The translations under genes and the position numbers were made by a program. Shown piece after piece: positions 35,669 to 44,503 of a stretch of 64,000 nt of DNA; the stretch's first letter is position 1, and each line of letters opens with the position of its first letter. Below the pieces are notes generated by a model. That model saw only the letters and a program-made list of their open reading frames with translations, searched no databases and had not been told where the DNA came from. This DNA is from Pseudomonas putida S13.1.2 (GTDB taxonomy: Bacteria; Pseudomonadota; Gammaproteobacteria; Pseudomonadales; Pseudomonadaceae), in the NCBI RefSeq assembly GCF_000498395.2, contig NZ_CP010979.1, positions 2,666,001-2,730,000 on the forward strand. The letters run 5' to 3'.

Positions 35669-37084
35669 TTAGTGCTGCTTGCTGTTACCAGAACGGATCT
35701 GGTGCACCACACCCATTGCCACCACGACTGCCGCCGCGATACCGGTGGAAATCACCAGGATCTGATAGTCAGGCATGAAGGCCATGGTTACCAGGGCGGC
35801 CACGATGAACGCGATCACCAGGTAGGTCAGCCACGGGAACAGCCACATCTTCAGGCGTACTTCCTTGCCTTCGGCAATCAGCTTGCGGCGCATGCGCAGC
35901 TGCGAGAAGGCAATTACCAGGTACACCAGCAGGGCGATCATGCCCGTGGTGTTCATCAGGGTATCCAGCACGTCTTTCGGGCGCAGGGTCTCGCTGAAGT
36001 TGATCAGCGCGCATACCACGGCCACCGCACACGAGCCCATGATCGCGTACACCGGTACACCAGTGCCGGCGCGGGTGATCTTGAAGAACGACGGCGCATC
36101 GCCACGCTGGGCCAGGGAGAACAGCATGCGCGAAGCGGTGTAGTGGCCCGAGATCAGGCAGCTGCTCACCGAAGTCAGCACCACGAAGTTCATCAGCAGC
36201 TCGGCATACGGCACGCCCAGCAGTTCCAGGGTACGGCGATAGGCGCCATAGCCGGAAACGCCCAGGTGCGGGTCGTTCCACGGTACCAGGCAGACGATCA
36301 GGAAGATCGAACCGACGTAGAACAGGCACACACGCCATACCACCGAGTTGGTGGCCTTGACGATCTGCGCAGCCGGGTCCTTGGCTTCGGAAGCGGCGAT
36401 GGTGACGATTTCGGCGCCCAGGAAGGCGAACATCACCCCGAGCAAGGCACCGATCACGGTGGTGATGCCATTGGGCATGAAGCCTTCGGCGGTGAGGTGG
36501 CTGATGCCACGCACTTCACCAAACTGCCACACGTTCATCACGGCAGCGGTACACACGATCAGGAAGCAGACGATCGCGATCACCTTGATCAAGGCGAACC
36601 AGAACTCGAACTCACCGTAGTGCTTGACGTTGAAGAAGTTGACGGTAATCAGCAACAGGGTCGTGGCCAGCACGAACACGTTGACGCTAACGTCGGGGAA
36701 GAAGCCATGCAGGATCTTGCCCGCCACATAGGCTTCCCAGGCCATGAGGATGACCCAGTACCACCAGTACAGCCAGCCGATGGTGAAACCGGCCCAGCGG
36801 CCAATGGCGCGGTCGGCGTAGGTGGAGAACGAGCCGGTGTCTGGCGAGGAAGTCGCCATTTCGCCCAGCATGCGCATGATCAGCACCACCAGGATGCCGC
36901 CCGCCAGGTAGGCCAGGACAGCGGCTGGGCCGGCGCTGTGGATCACGCTGCCGGAACCGACGAACAAGGCGCCGCCAATAACCCCGGCGATCGACATCAT
37001 CGTCAGGTGGCGCGACTTCAGCGAGGCACTGAGCTTGCTCTCGTGCCCGCCTTTCGCGGTGGTGGTTGTGGATGTTGCGTCCAT
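35669..37084 (-). CDS. gabP: GABA permease (APC superfamily, GabP-like)
   Basis: 471 residues and about twelve membrane segments. The order and wording of conserved stretches follow E. coli GabP closely: LKSRHLTMMSIAGVIGGALFVGSG, SPDTGSFSTYADRAIGRWAGFTIGWLYWW, KHYGEFEFWFALIKVIAI, GAEIVTIAASEA, YTASRMLFSLAQRGDAP (each quoted piece is part of the match). Inner-membrane H+ symporter for 4-aminobutyrate and possibly 5-aminovalerate-type omega-amino acids. It is divergent from a MocR-type regulator, a common arrangement for amino-acid uptake genes. Confidence 0.85.
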   Translation of the reverse strand: MDATSTTTTAKGGHESKLSASLKSRHLTMMSIAGVIGGALFVGSGSVIHSAGPAAVLAYLAGGILVVLIMRMLGEMATSSPDTGSFSTYADRAIGRWAGFTIGWLYWWYWVILMAWEAYVAGKILHGFFPDVSVNVFVLATTLLLITVNFFNVKHYGEFEFWFALIKVIAIVCFLIVCTAAVMNVWQFGEVRGISHLTAEGFMPNGITTVIGALLGVMFAFLGAEIVTIAASEAKDPAAQIVKATNSVVWRVCLFYVGSIFLIVCLVPWNDPHLGVSGYGAYRRTLELLGVPYAELLMNFVVLTSVSSCLISGHYTASRMLFSLAQRGDAPSFFKITRAGTGVPVYAIMGSCAVAVVCALINFSETLRPKDVLDTLMNTTGMIALLVYLVIAFSQLRMRRKLIAEGKEVRLKMWLFPWLTYLVIAFIVAALVTMAFMPDYQILVISTGIAAAVVVAMGVVHQIRSGNSKQH

Positions 37085-37409
37085 CAGTTGTGTACCCCGT
37101 GCTTCTTTTTATCCAAGGAAAACCGTGAAACCCCGATGGCTGGCGGTTTCACCTGTACATCAGTGCTAATGCGGGCAGGATGGTGTGAGCGAACACACGC
37201 AGGCCCTCCATGGCGGCCTGCTGACGCGCCCCAGGACGACTGCCTGGAGCGAACTGAACATGCTTTATGTGGCGATATCCGACACCTAATGTAAAAATGT
37301 CCGACGCAGAGAGCCATGCACAGTGGCATGAATCTCGCACTGCACTGTACAGGTCGCCCATGCAGTACACCCTGAAAACGCCAGGCGATACGCACCCTGA
37401 AGGCCCCGA
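37085..37409. promoter_or_regulatory. Divergent region between gabP-like and MocR-like genes
   Basis: No gene seen in 325 bases. TGTAC (37347-37351) and GTACA (37366-37370) form a spaced inverted repeat about 40 bases before the MocR-like ATG. The repeated wording GCACTGTAC / GCAGTAC nearby could be read as a direct repeat, the form used by GabR-type regulators. No firm promoter boxes assigned. Confidence 0.4.
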
Positions 37410-38834
37410 ATGTTCGAATTACATCCAGACTCCTCCACCCCGCTGGTCAACCAGATCATCGACGGGTTGCGTGAGTTGATCGACAACCAGACGCTCAAGC
37501 CGGGCGCCAAGGTGCCGTCTATACGCGCCTTTGCCGCAAGCTATTCGGTGAGTACCTTCACCGTGGTCGAGGCCTACGACCGCCTGGTCGCCCAGGGGCT
37601 GCTGGTGAGCCGTGGCAATGCGGGGTTCTTCGTCAACCGTGCGGCGGGCGAACTGCTGGACCGGCACACTACCGAGGCCGACGCCAGTCGACCAATGTTC
37701 AACTCCGAGTGGTACCTGCAACAGATCTTCGAGATCCGTCAGTTGCCCTACAAACCGGGGTGCGGCTGGCTGCCCAACGACTGGATGTACGAAGACGGCC
37801 TGCGTCGAGGGCTGCGCCAGGTGGCCGGCAGCCCGCTGGAGTTGTCAGGTTACGGCGACCCCATGGGCCTGATGGAGCTGCGTACGCTGACTGCGCAGAA
37901 TTTGCAGCAAGAGCTTTCCATCGTCGCCAACCCGGCGCAGCTGATGCTCACCCACGGCGCCAGCCAGGCCCTGGACCTGGCCGCACGTACCCTGGTGCGC
38001 CCAGGCGATGTGGTACTGGTGGATGACCCGGGCTATCCCAACCTGATGAGCATCCTGCGCACCCAGGGCGCGACGCTGGTCGGCGTGCCACGCACCCCGG
38101 CCGGCTACGACCTGAACAAGCTGGAACAATTGCTCACCCACCACCGCCCGACGGCGTTCTTCACCCAGCCGCACCTGCACAGCCCGACCTGCTCACGCAC
38201 ACCGCTGCCGCAGCTGCATCGCCTGCTGCAGCTGGCCAGCCAGCATGGCTTCCGCCTGGTGGAGAACAACCTGTATGCCGACATGGTCGCTGAGCCGCAG
38301 CCATGCCTGGCCAGCCTCGACCACCTGCAGCAGGTGGTGTACGTGGGCAGCTACTCCAAGAGCATCTCGCCCAATGTGCGGGTCGGCTACATGCTGGCCA
38401 ACCCGGAGCTGATGCAGAAACTGCTGCACCTGAAGATGCGCTCAGGCCTCACCACCTCGCAGGTGATGGAGCGTGTGGTGTACGCCGCGATCATCGACGG
38501 CCGCTGGCGCAAGCACCTCAAGCGCCTGCGCCAGCGGCTGGCCGAGGCGCATCAGGAAGTTGGCCGGCATCTGCATCGATTGGGCTTCGAACTGTTCACC
38601 GAATCGGATGAAGGCATGTACATCTGGACCCGCCACCCGGCGATTCCGGACAGCGCTGCGTTGCTGGATGATGCGCTGGAGAAAGGCATCATGCTTGGGC
38701 CTGGGCAGTTGTTCATGGTCGATGCCAAAGCGACCGGGTGGATGCGCTTCAACGTGGCGTTCAGCACGGACCCGGCGATGTGGGAGTTGTTGGAGAAGGT
38801 GTTCGTCAAGCATGTACGCCGGGGTGGGATGTAG
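37410..38834 (+). CDS. MocR/GabR-type regulator (GntR helix-turn-helix plus aminotransferase domain)
   Basis: 474 residues. The GntR winged helix is at about 8-75 (NQIIDGLRELIDNQTLKPGAKVPSIRAFAA, STFTVVEAYDRLVAQGLL). A fold-type I aminotransferase-like domain occupies about 105-470, with the PLP lysine Lys317 in VGSYSKSISPNVRVGYM and VDDPGYPNL upstream. These proteins use PLP and an amino-acid or amine ligand as effector. The divergent GabP-like permease is the natural target. Acts in the cytosol on DNA; whether it activates or represses is unknown. Confidence 0.9.
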   Translation: MFELHPDSSTPLVNQIIDGLRELIDNQTLKPGAKVPSIRAFAASYSVSTFTVVEAYDRLVAQGLLVSRGNAGFFVNRAAGELLDRHTTEADASRPMFNSEWYLQQIFEIRQLPYKPGCGWLPNDWMYEDGLRRGLRQVAGSPLELSGYGDPMGLMELRTLTAQNLQQELSIVANPAQLMLTHGASQALDLAARTLVRPGDVVLVDDPGYPNLMSILRTQGATLVGVPRTPAGYDLNKLEQLLTHHRPTAFFTQPHLHSPTCSRTPLPQLHRLLQLASQHGFRLVENNLYADMVAEPQPCLASLDHLQQVVYVGSYSKSISPNVRVGYMLANPELMQKLLHLKMRSGLTTSQVMERVVYAAIIDGRWRKHLKRLRQRLAEAHQEVGRHLHRLGFELFTESDEGMYIWTRHPAIPDSAALLDDALEKGIMLGPGQLFMVDAKATGWMRFNVAFSTDPAMWELLEKVFVKHVRRGGM

Positions 38835-38865
38835 GAGGCGGCAAGCGCACGTACAGCGAAAAGAT

Positions 38866-38884
38866 ACAAATGATAATGACTCGT
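38866..38884. promoter_or_regulatory. Weak Fur-like site upstream of the two-component genes
   Basis: ACAAATGATAATGACTCGT keeps the central ATGATAAT of the Fur consensus (11 of 19 positions). It ends 49 bases before the response-regulator ATG and fits iron control, but the match is weak on its right side. Confidence 0.4.
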
Positions 38885-38933
38885 AGTAATATGTTGCGCT
38901 TCAAGCCCCAGCCACCCCGACAGCGCACTGCCA

Positions 38934-39674
38934 ATGACCACTCAAGCCCCCGCCCCCCGTGTGCTGGTGGTCGACGACCACCGCAAGATCCGCGAGCCTT
39001 TGGCCACCTACCTGCGCAGGCACCACTTCGAAGTGCGCACTGCCGAAGATGCCGGGGGGATGTGGCAGCTGCTCAAGCAGCAGGCTTTCGATGTGGTGGT
39101 GCTGGATGTGATGCTGCCCGACGGTGATGGCTTCGACCTGTGCCAGCAACTACACCGGCGCTGGAACCTGCCGCTGATCCTGCTGACCGCCCGTGACACC
39201 ACAGCCGACCGTATCCGCGGCCTGGACCTGGGTGCCGACGACTACCTGACCAAGCCTTTCGAGCCCCGTGAGCTTGTCGCCCGTCTGAACAGTGTGTTGC
39301 GCCGTCATCAGGTTACTCAGGCACGACTGCAGGCAAGTACCGTGGTGGCGAAACCCCAGCGCTACCGGTTTGCCGGTTGGCAGTTCTGTAGCAGTAGCGC
39401 GACCCTGAGCCGCGACAGCATGCCCACCGTGCAATTGAGCACGGCAGAAAGCCGGCTGTTGCAGGTCATGCTGGCCCATCCCCACAGCCCCCTGACCCGT
39501 GAGCGTCTTGTGGACCTGACCGCCGCCCACGACAGCGACATCAGTGACCGCGCCATCGACCGCCAGGTCAGTCGCCTGCGCCGCAAGCTGGCCTACGACC
39601 CACAGGCCCCCGAGCTGCTGCGTACCCTCTGGGGCAGCGGTTACGTGCTGGCCGCCGATGTCATGCATGACTAG
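38934..39674 (+). CDS. OmpR-family response regulator (PfeR/PirR-like)
   Basis: 246 residues. Receiver domain at about 8-120, with the phospho-acceptor Asp58 in VVVLDVMLPDGDG, acidic pair DD near residue 16, Thr in LLTARD and Lys in YLTKPFEPRE. C-terminal winged helix at about 150-240 (STAESRLLQVMLAHPHSPLTRERL, DRAIDRQVSRLRRKL). The sensor kinase overlaps its 3' end by 8 bases. Context (a catecholate-type receptor facing the pair and a weak Fur box) suggests an enterobactin-like siderophore system, as PfeR/PfeS/PfeA of P. aeruginosa. Confidence 0.88.
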   Translation: MTTQAPAPRVLVVDDHRKIREPLATYLRRHHFEVRTAEDAGGMWQLLKQQAFDVVVLDVMLPDGDGFDLCQQLHRRWNLPLILLTARDTTADRIRGLDLGADDYLTKPFEPRELVARLNSVLRRHQVTQARLQASTVVAKPQRYRFAGWQFCSSSATLSRDSMPTVQLSTAESRLLQVMLAHPHSPLTRERLVDLTAAHDSDISDRAIDRQVSRLRRKLAYDPQAPELLRTLWGSGYVLAADVMHD

Positions 39675-41037
39675 GCTGCGCCAGTGCTGGCCAAAGCGCC
39701 TGCTGCATCAACTGAGCCTGTTGCTGTGCCTGGGCCTGGTTGCGTCGCACCTGATCGGCATCGTGCTGCTGCACCACCACGGCAGCTTGTTGCACCCGCT
39801 GTCACGCAATGCCAGCCTGGAGCGCCTGGCCACGGCGTACCATGCCGCCCGCGATCTGCCACCTGGACAAAGCAGCAAGTTGCTGGCGCACATGGGCAAT
39901 CGCGAGACACGCTTCTGGGTTGCCCGGCAACCGGAGGTGGAGCCATTTTCCCCGCGTGCCGAAGAACAACGCCTGGCCAACGACCTGCGCTCGCGCCTGG
40001 CGTTGCCCGCCGAAAACAGCCTGACTTTGCAGCTGGAACGGGCCAACGGTGCCAACGCCCGCAGCCACCTGCTCAGCCCTGCCGGCTGGGCACCGCTGCA
40101 ACTGCGCAGCAGCCTGGCCATAGGCAACGGCCTGTTCCTCAACGCCATCCAGCACCCCAGTGGCGCATATCGGTGGGGCAGCGTGCTGGCCTACAGCCTA
40201 CCGGTGACGACCTTGCCCGTGCTGTTGGTGGTGGTCTTCTGCATCAGCCGCGTGCTGCGCCCGGTCAAATCGCTGGCCCGGGCTACCGAGCGGGTCAGCC
40301 GAGGCGAATGGATCGCTCCTCTGCCCCTGGCCGGCCCTGCTGAAGCCCGCGAACTGACGCACGCCTTCAACACCATGCAGGCCAGCCTGGCACGCCATGT
40401 CGAAGGCCGTACACGGCTGCTGGCGGCAATCAGCCATGACTTGAACACGCCCCTGACCGAACTACGCCTGCAGGTGGAGCTGCTGGAGCCAGGTGAGGCG
40501 CGGGACGACATGCTTGAGAGCCTGGAAGAGCTGGCGACGATGCTGCGTGAAACGCTGGGTTTTGTGCGCGATGACGCAGTGCAGGAGCCTACCCGGCGTA
40601 TCGCCATAGAAATGTTGCTGGGCGAGCTGACTCGCCGCTACGGCATGCTGGGGCACACTTTGACCCTAGGCAAACGTGCCGATGTCTACCTGTATTGCCG
40701 GCCCTTGGCGTTAAAGCGGGCACTGACCAACCTGATCGACAATGCACTGAAGCATGGCGGGACGGCGCAGGTTGACGTGAACGTGCAGGCCGGGATGATC
40801 GTGCTGGAGATTCTCGACCAGGGGCCCGGGCTGCCGGAAGCGTGGCTGGAAAAGGTGTTCGAGCCATTTGTGCAGCTGGGGCACGGCAACGGGGGGCTGG
40901 GATTGGGGCTGGCGATTTCCCGGGCATGCGTACAGGCACATGGCGGCGAACTGGTGCTGGAGAACCGGCAACCGACGGGGTTATGTGCAGTGCTGAAGCT
41001 ACCGCAGTCCCTGGAAGACCCCAAGTGCCTGGTGTGA
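39667..41037 (+). CDS. Sensor histidine kinase (PfeS/PirS-like)
   Basis: 456 residues from ATG 39667 inside the end of the response-regulator gene. Membrane segments at about 14-36 and 176-198 bracket a periplasmic domain of about 140 residues. HAMP follows (SRVLRPVKSLARATERVSRGEW), then the dimerisation helix with phospho-acceptor His257 in AISHDLNTPLTELR, and the ATPase with N-box NLIDNALKHG and G-boxes LDQGPGLP and GLGLGLAIS. The H-box reads HDLNTP instead of the common HDLRTP. It signals to the adjacent response regulator. Confidence 0.9.
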   Translation: MTRLRQCWPKRLLHQLSLLLCLGLVASHLIGIVLLHHHGSLLHPLSRNASLERLATAYHAARDLPPGQSSKLLAHMGNRETRFWVARQPEVEPFSPRAEEQRLANDLRSRLALPAENSLTLQLERANGANARSHLLSPAGWAPLQLRSSLAIGNGLFLNAIQHPSGAYRWGSVLAYSLPVTTLPVLLVVVFCISRVLRPVKSLARATERVSRGEWIAPLPLAGPAEARELTHAFNTMQASLARHVEGRTRLLAAISHDLNTPLTELRLQVELLEPGEARDDMLESLEELATMLRETLGFVRDDAVQEPTRRIAIEMLLGELTRRYGMLGHTLTLGKRADVYLYCRPLALKRALTNLIDNALKHGGTAQVDVNVQAGMIVLEILDQGPGLPEAWLEKVFEPFVQLGHGNGGLGLGLAISRACVQAHGGELVLENRQPTGLCAVLKLPQSLEDPKCLV

Positions 41038-41069
41038 GAAAACTGTATTCAGAGCTACGCAAGCCTTGT

Positions 41070-41120
41070 AGGAGCGGCCTTGTGTCGCGAAAGGGCCCGC
41101 GCCCCGGCAAGGCCGCTCCT
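41070..41120. repeat. Single REP-like hairpin, TAGGAGCGGCC type
   Basis: AGGAGCGGCCTT (41070-41081) and AAGGCCGCTCCT (41109-41120) form an exact 12-base stem between the convergent kinase and receptor genes. It looks like a collapsed, single copy of the element seen paired elsewhere, and may terminate both. Confidence 0.65.
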
Positions 41121-41179
41121 GCAGATGACCGTGACTGCTCGGGATAGCGCGCGCCCCCGGAAATGGATAAGCATCCACC

Positions 41180-43135
41180 TTAGAAGTTGTAGGTAGCCCC
41201 CATCCACAATGTGCGCCCGTAGTTCACCGTGCCGTAGGTTTCGTCATCCAGGCGCTTGTCGGTGATGTTGTTCAACGACGCATTGAGGGTCAGGGCATCG
41301 GTAACATCAAGCGACCCGCCGATATCCGCCGTGGTGTAGCCCGGCGCGCTTTCGGCCGTGACCGTATTGCCATATTCCTCGCCGTAGTAGCTCACCGCTG
41401 CCCAGGCCTGGGCGCGGTCGCTCAAGCGCCATTCACTGCGCAGGCTGGCCTTCTGCTTGGGCGTCAGGGCCAATGGCGCACCGGCGTTGGCACCACTTTT
41501 CTGCTCTGAATCGGTATAGGTGTAGTTACCCTTGAGCAGCACATCCCGGCTGATATCCCACTGCCCGGTCAGCTCCACACCGCGGATCACCGCCTTGTCG
41601 ACGTTAACCCGGTCCATGACGATATAGCCGTTCCACAGCCGGTCAGTCGTCACCGTCGAAAGCTTGTCCTGGAAGTCGTTGTAGAACAACGTTGCACCGG
41701 CCTGCAGATTGTCGCGGTTCGACCACAGCGCCGAGACTTCATAGTTGGTGCTGGTTTCCGGCTTCAGGTCGGGGTTGCCGAGCATCACGAAGCGGTTACG
41801 TCGCAAATAGGCATAGCCCTCCACCACCGCCCGCAGTTCCGGCGCCTTGAAACCGCGGGCCACGCCGCCCTTGAAGGTCCACTGGTCGGTTGCTCGCCAT
41901 ACACCGTACAGCCGCGGGCTGAAGTGGTTGCCGTACTGCTCGTGGTCATCCAGGCGTAGGCCGGCAGTCAGGGCGAAGGTATCGGTCACCGACCATTCGT
42001 TTTCGGCGAACAGCGCTTTCTGGCTCACCTTGAACTCACGATTTATCCGGTCACCCAACCCCTGGTTCCAATCCGTGACCTGGCTCTGCTGCCATTGCGT
42101 GCCGACGGTGGTGGTGTTGTGCGCGGTGGGGATCACCAGCTTGGCGTCGAACACACGGTTGCGGATTTCCGGCTTGCGTCCGTAAATGTCGGTCTGATCG
42201 GGCGTGGCCTTGCCTTCGCGGCTGGTGGTTTCCTGGTAGAGGGCAATGTCTGACGTTGCCCAACCCCAGCGGCCCTGGTGTGACAGAGACCAGTGATCGC
42301 GGTTGTTTTCCTGCTCGCGGGTAGCCCAGTTGGCGCTCAGGCCATCGCCGTTTTTCAGGCGCGTGGCGCCCGCTTCCAGCAGGATGTCGTGGTCGATGGT
42401 CGGGGTGAAAGACAGGCGCGTGGTCAGGTCCTTGTGGTCGGCCTTGCTGTGGCCATTGGTCAGTTCCAGGTCGTCGTCGGCCTGGCGGTTCAGGTATCGG
42501 CCCCACACCTGCAACCCCAGCAGGTCCTCTTTCAGCGGCCCGCTCAGGTAGAAACTGGTTTGCCCGGCGTTACCCTCGTCACTGTGCTGACGCAGCGAGT
42601 AGTCATAGCCGATCGACCCGCCCCACTCCGGCGCCACCTTGCGGGTGATGACGTTGATCACCCCGCCGATGGCATCGGAACCATACAGTGACGACATCGG
42701 CCCGCGGACCACCTCGATGCGCTCGATGGCGGCCGCCGGCGGCACGAAACTCTGCTCGTAACCGGCATTGCCGTTGACCCGCGACTCGCGAGCGCTCTGG
42801 CGCTTGCCGTCGACAAGGATCAGCGTGTAGTCGCCGGGCATGCCGCGAATGGAGATATCGGTTTCGTTGGCGCCGCCGTTCACTGTCACACCTTCCACGT
42901 CACGCACCGCGTCGCCCAGGTCGCGGTACGACTTGCGGCGCAGGTCTTCGCCTTCGATCACGGTGATCGACGCAGGGGCATCCTCTATACGCTGCTCATA
43001 GCCGGCAGCGGTAACGACCATTTCTTCGAGGGTTAGCGCTACCGGCTGCACAGCTGCGGTTTCGGCATGCAGCGGGCCAGCGATAAGGGCGGTGAACGTG
43101 GAGGAGCAGCAGATGAGACGGCGTGTTGCGGACAT
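41180..43135 (-). CDS. TonB-dependent catecholate-type receptor (CirA/PfeA-like)
   Basis: 651 residues, with no STN signalling domain, in contrast to the other three receptors. Signal peptide of about 24 residues ending at LHA; TonB box LEEMVVTAAGYEQ at about 36-48; plug to about 165 (DISIRGMPGDYTLILVDGKRQ, RIEVVRGPMSSLYGSDAIGGVINVIT). The barrel ends in GATYNF. Size and TonB-box style are those of CirA and ferric-enterobactin-class receptors. It is convergent with the two-component pair, which presumably senses the siderophore and activates this gene. An exact 10-base inverted repeat encloses the leader and start codon. Confidence 0.9.
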   Translation of the reverse strand: MSATRRLICCSSTFTALIAGPLHAETAAVQPVALTLEEMVVTAAGYEQRIEDAPASITVIEGEDLRRKSYRDLGDAVRDVEGVTVNGGANETDISIRGMPGDYTLILVDGKRQSARESRVNGNAGYEQSFVPPAAAIERIEVVRGPMSSLYGSDAIGGVINVITRKVAPEWGGSIGYDYSLRQHSDEGNAGQTSFYLSGPLKEDLLGLQVWGRYLNRQADDDLELTNGHSKADHKDLTTRLSFTPTIDHDILLEAGATRLKNGDGLSANWATREQENNRDHWSLSHQGRWGWATSDIALYQETTSREGKATPDQTDIYGRKPEIRNRVFDAKLVIPTAHNTTTVGTQWQQSQVTDWNQGLGDRINREFKVSQKALFAENEWSVTDTFALTAGLRLDDHEQYGNHFSPRLYGVWRATDQWTFKGGVARGFKAPELRAVVEGYAYLRRNRFVMLGNPDLKPETSTNYEVSALWSNRDNLQAGATLFYNDFQDKLSTVTTDRLWNGYIVMDRVNVDKAVIRGVELTGQWDISRDVLLKGNYTYTDSEQKSGANAGAPLALTPKQKASLRSEWRLSDRAQAWAAVSYYGEEYGNTVTAESAPGYTTADIGGSLDVTDALTLNASLNNITDKRLDDETYGTVNYGRTLWMGATYNF

Positions 43136-43185
43136 GCAGGTGACCCTGTGGATTCGTTGTGAATGGGAATCCTAATCACCTGCAT
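43134..43185 (-). promoter_or_regulatory. Inverted repeat enclosing the leader and start codon of the CirA-like gene
   Basis: ATGCAGGTGA (43134-43143) and TCACCTGCAT (43176-43185) are exact 10-base arms with a 32-base spacer. In the mRNA the downstream arm contains the first two bases of the start AUG, so folding would hide the translation start. It could also be a protein operator. Confidence 0.5.
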
Positions 43186-43230
43186 CTTTGTAGCTGGGAC
43201 AAAGTGTGACAGCTTCAACGCACCTTGCCG

Positions 43231-44472
43231 TCAGACTTGCCCTTGCTCGACACGGCCTGCCCGGGCCAGCACGGCGTTCAGCAGCACATCAGCGCCCTGT
43301 CGGGCATCATCAGGCAGCACGTCCTCAGCCTCGTTGTGGCTCAAGCCGCCAACGCAGGGGATGAACACCATCGCCGTCGGGCAGTATCGCGCCAACAGGA
43401 TGGCATCGTGACCCGCCCCACTGACAATCGATTGCTGCGCATACCCAAGGCCATCCACCGCTTGCTGCACCGCCTCCACGCAGTCAGCATCGAACGGGGT
43501 CGCCGGGCTGCCCCAGTGCCGCTCGATACGCACTTGCAGGCCGCGCTGGCTGGCGATGGCTTGCAGCTTCAGGGTCAGCTCGCGCTCCATGGCTTCGATG
43601 GCCTCGTCGCGGTGGTGGCGCAGGTCGACCGTGAACTGCAGCAGGCCGGGAATGGTGTTGCGCGAGGACTTGGCAATAGACAGCTCACCTACGGTGGTCA
43701 GGCCTTGGGGGGCAAAGTCCGCTGCCAGTTGCTCGACCGCCTGGATCATCCGCGCGGTGCCGTACAGCGCATCCTTGCGCAGCGGCATCGGCGTGGTGCC
43801 GGCGTGTGCCGCCATGCCTTCGACTGTCACGTCCAGCCAGCGGATGGCCTGGCCACCACTGACCACGCCAATGGCCTTGGCGTTGTCTTCAAGGATCGGA
43901 CCTTGCTCGATATGCGCCTCGAAATAGGCATCCACCTCACCACCCAGCGGGCGCTGCCCGGCGTACCCGGTGCGGTGCAGTTCATCGGCGACGCTGACGC
44001 CATCCGCATCGCGGATGGCCAGCGCCTCGGCCAGCGCGAGGCTGCCGGTGAACACCGCCGAGCCGAACATGGCCGGGGTGAAGCGCGCGCCCTCCTCGTT
44101 GGTCCATACGGCAATTTCCAGTGGCTTGCGGGTCTGGATGTCCAGGTCGTTCAGGCGGCGCACCACCTCCAGGCCGGCCAGCACGCCATAGACACCATCG
44201 AAACGGCCACCTTCGGGCTGGGTGTCGAGGTGGCTGCCCATCATGACCGGGGCGGCATGCGGGTCACTGCCGGCACGGCGGGCGAACAGGTTGCCGATGG
44301 CATCTACCGACAGGCTGAGGCCCGCTTCGCGGCACCAGTGGCTGAACAGTTCACGGCCGGCTTTGTCCTCGTCGCTGAGGGCCAGGCGGCAGCTGCCGCC
44401 GCGGGCGGTGGCGCCGACTTCGGCCATGGCCATCAGGCTCGCCCACAGGCGTTCGCCATTGCTTTTCAACAT
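43231..44472 (-). CDS. M20-family N-carbamoyl amino-acid amidase / allantoate-type amidohydrolase
   Basis: 413 residues, usual for the HyuC/AllC/beta-ureidopropionase group. Metal ligands are in place: His81 (MGSHLDTQPEGG), Asp92 (GGRFDGVYG), Glu126/Glu127 (TNEEGARF), His187 (EAHIEQGP) and His379 (GGLSHNEAED). A dimerisation lid domain is at about 205-320. It hydrolyses an N-carbamoyl or ureido compound to the amine or amino acid, CO2 and ammonia, in the cytosol. CTGGAG precedes the ATG. Second gene after an MHS-type MFS carrier (31-base gap), so carrier and enzyme probably share a substrate; the identity is not inferable. Confidence 0.88.
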   Translation of the reverse strand: MLKSNGERLWASLMAMAEVGATARGGSCRLALSDEDKAGRELFSHWCREAGLSLSVDAIGNLFARRAGSDPHAAPVMMGSHLDTQPEGGRFDGVYGVLAGLEVVRRLNDLDIQTRKPLEIAVWTNEEGARFTPAMFGSAVFTGSLALAEALAIRDADGVSVADELHRTGYAGQRPLGGEVDAYFEAHIEQGPILEDNAKAIGVVSGGQAIRWLDVTVEGMAAHAGTTPMPLRKDALYGTARMIQAVEQLAADFAPQGLTTVGELSIAKSSRNTIPGLLQFTVDLRHHRDEAIEAMERELTLKLQAIASQRGLQVRIERHWGSPATPFDADCVEAVQQAVDGLGYAQQSIVSGAGHDAILLARYCPTAMVFIPCVGGLSHNEAEDVLPDDARQGADVLLNAVLARAGRVEQGQV

Positions 44473-44503
44473 ATGCGGGTACTCCAGGATAATTGGGGTT
44501 CGA

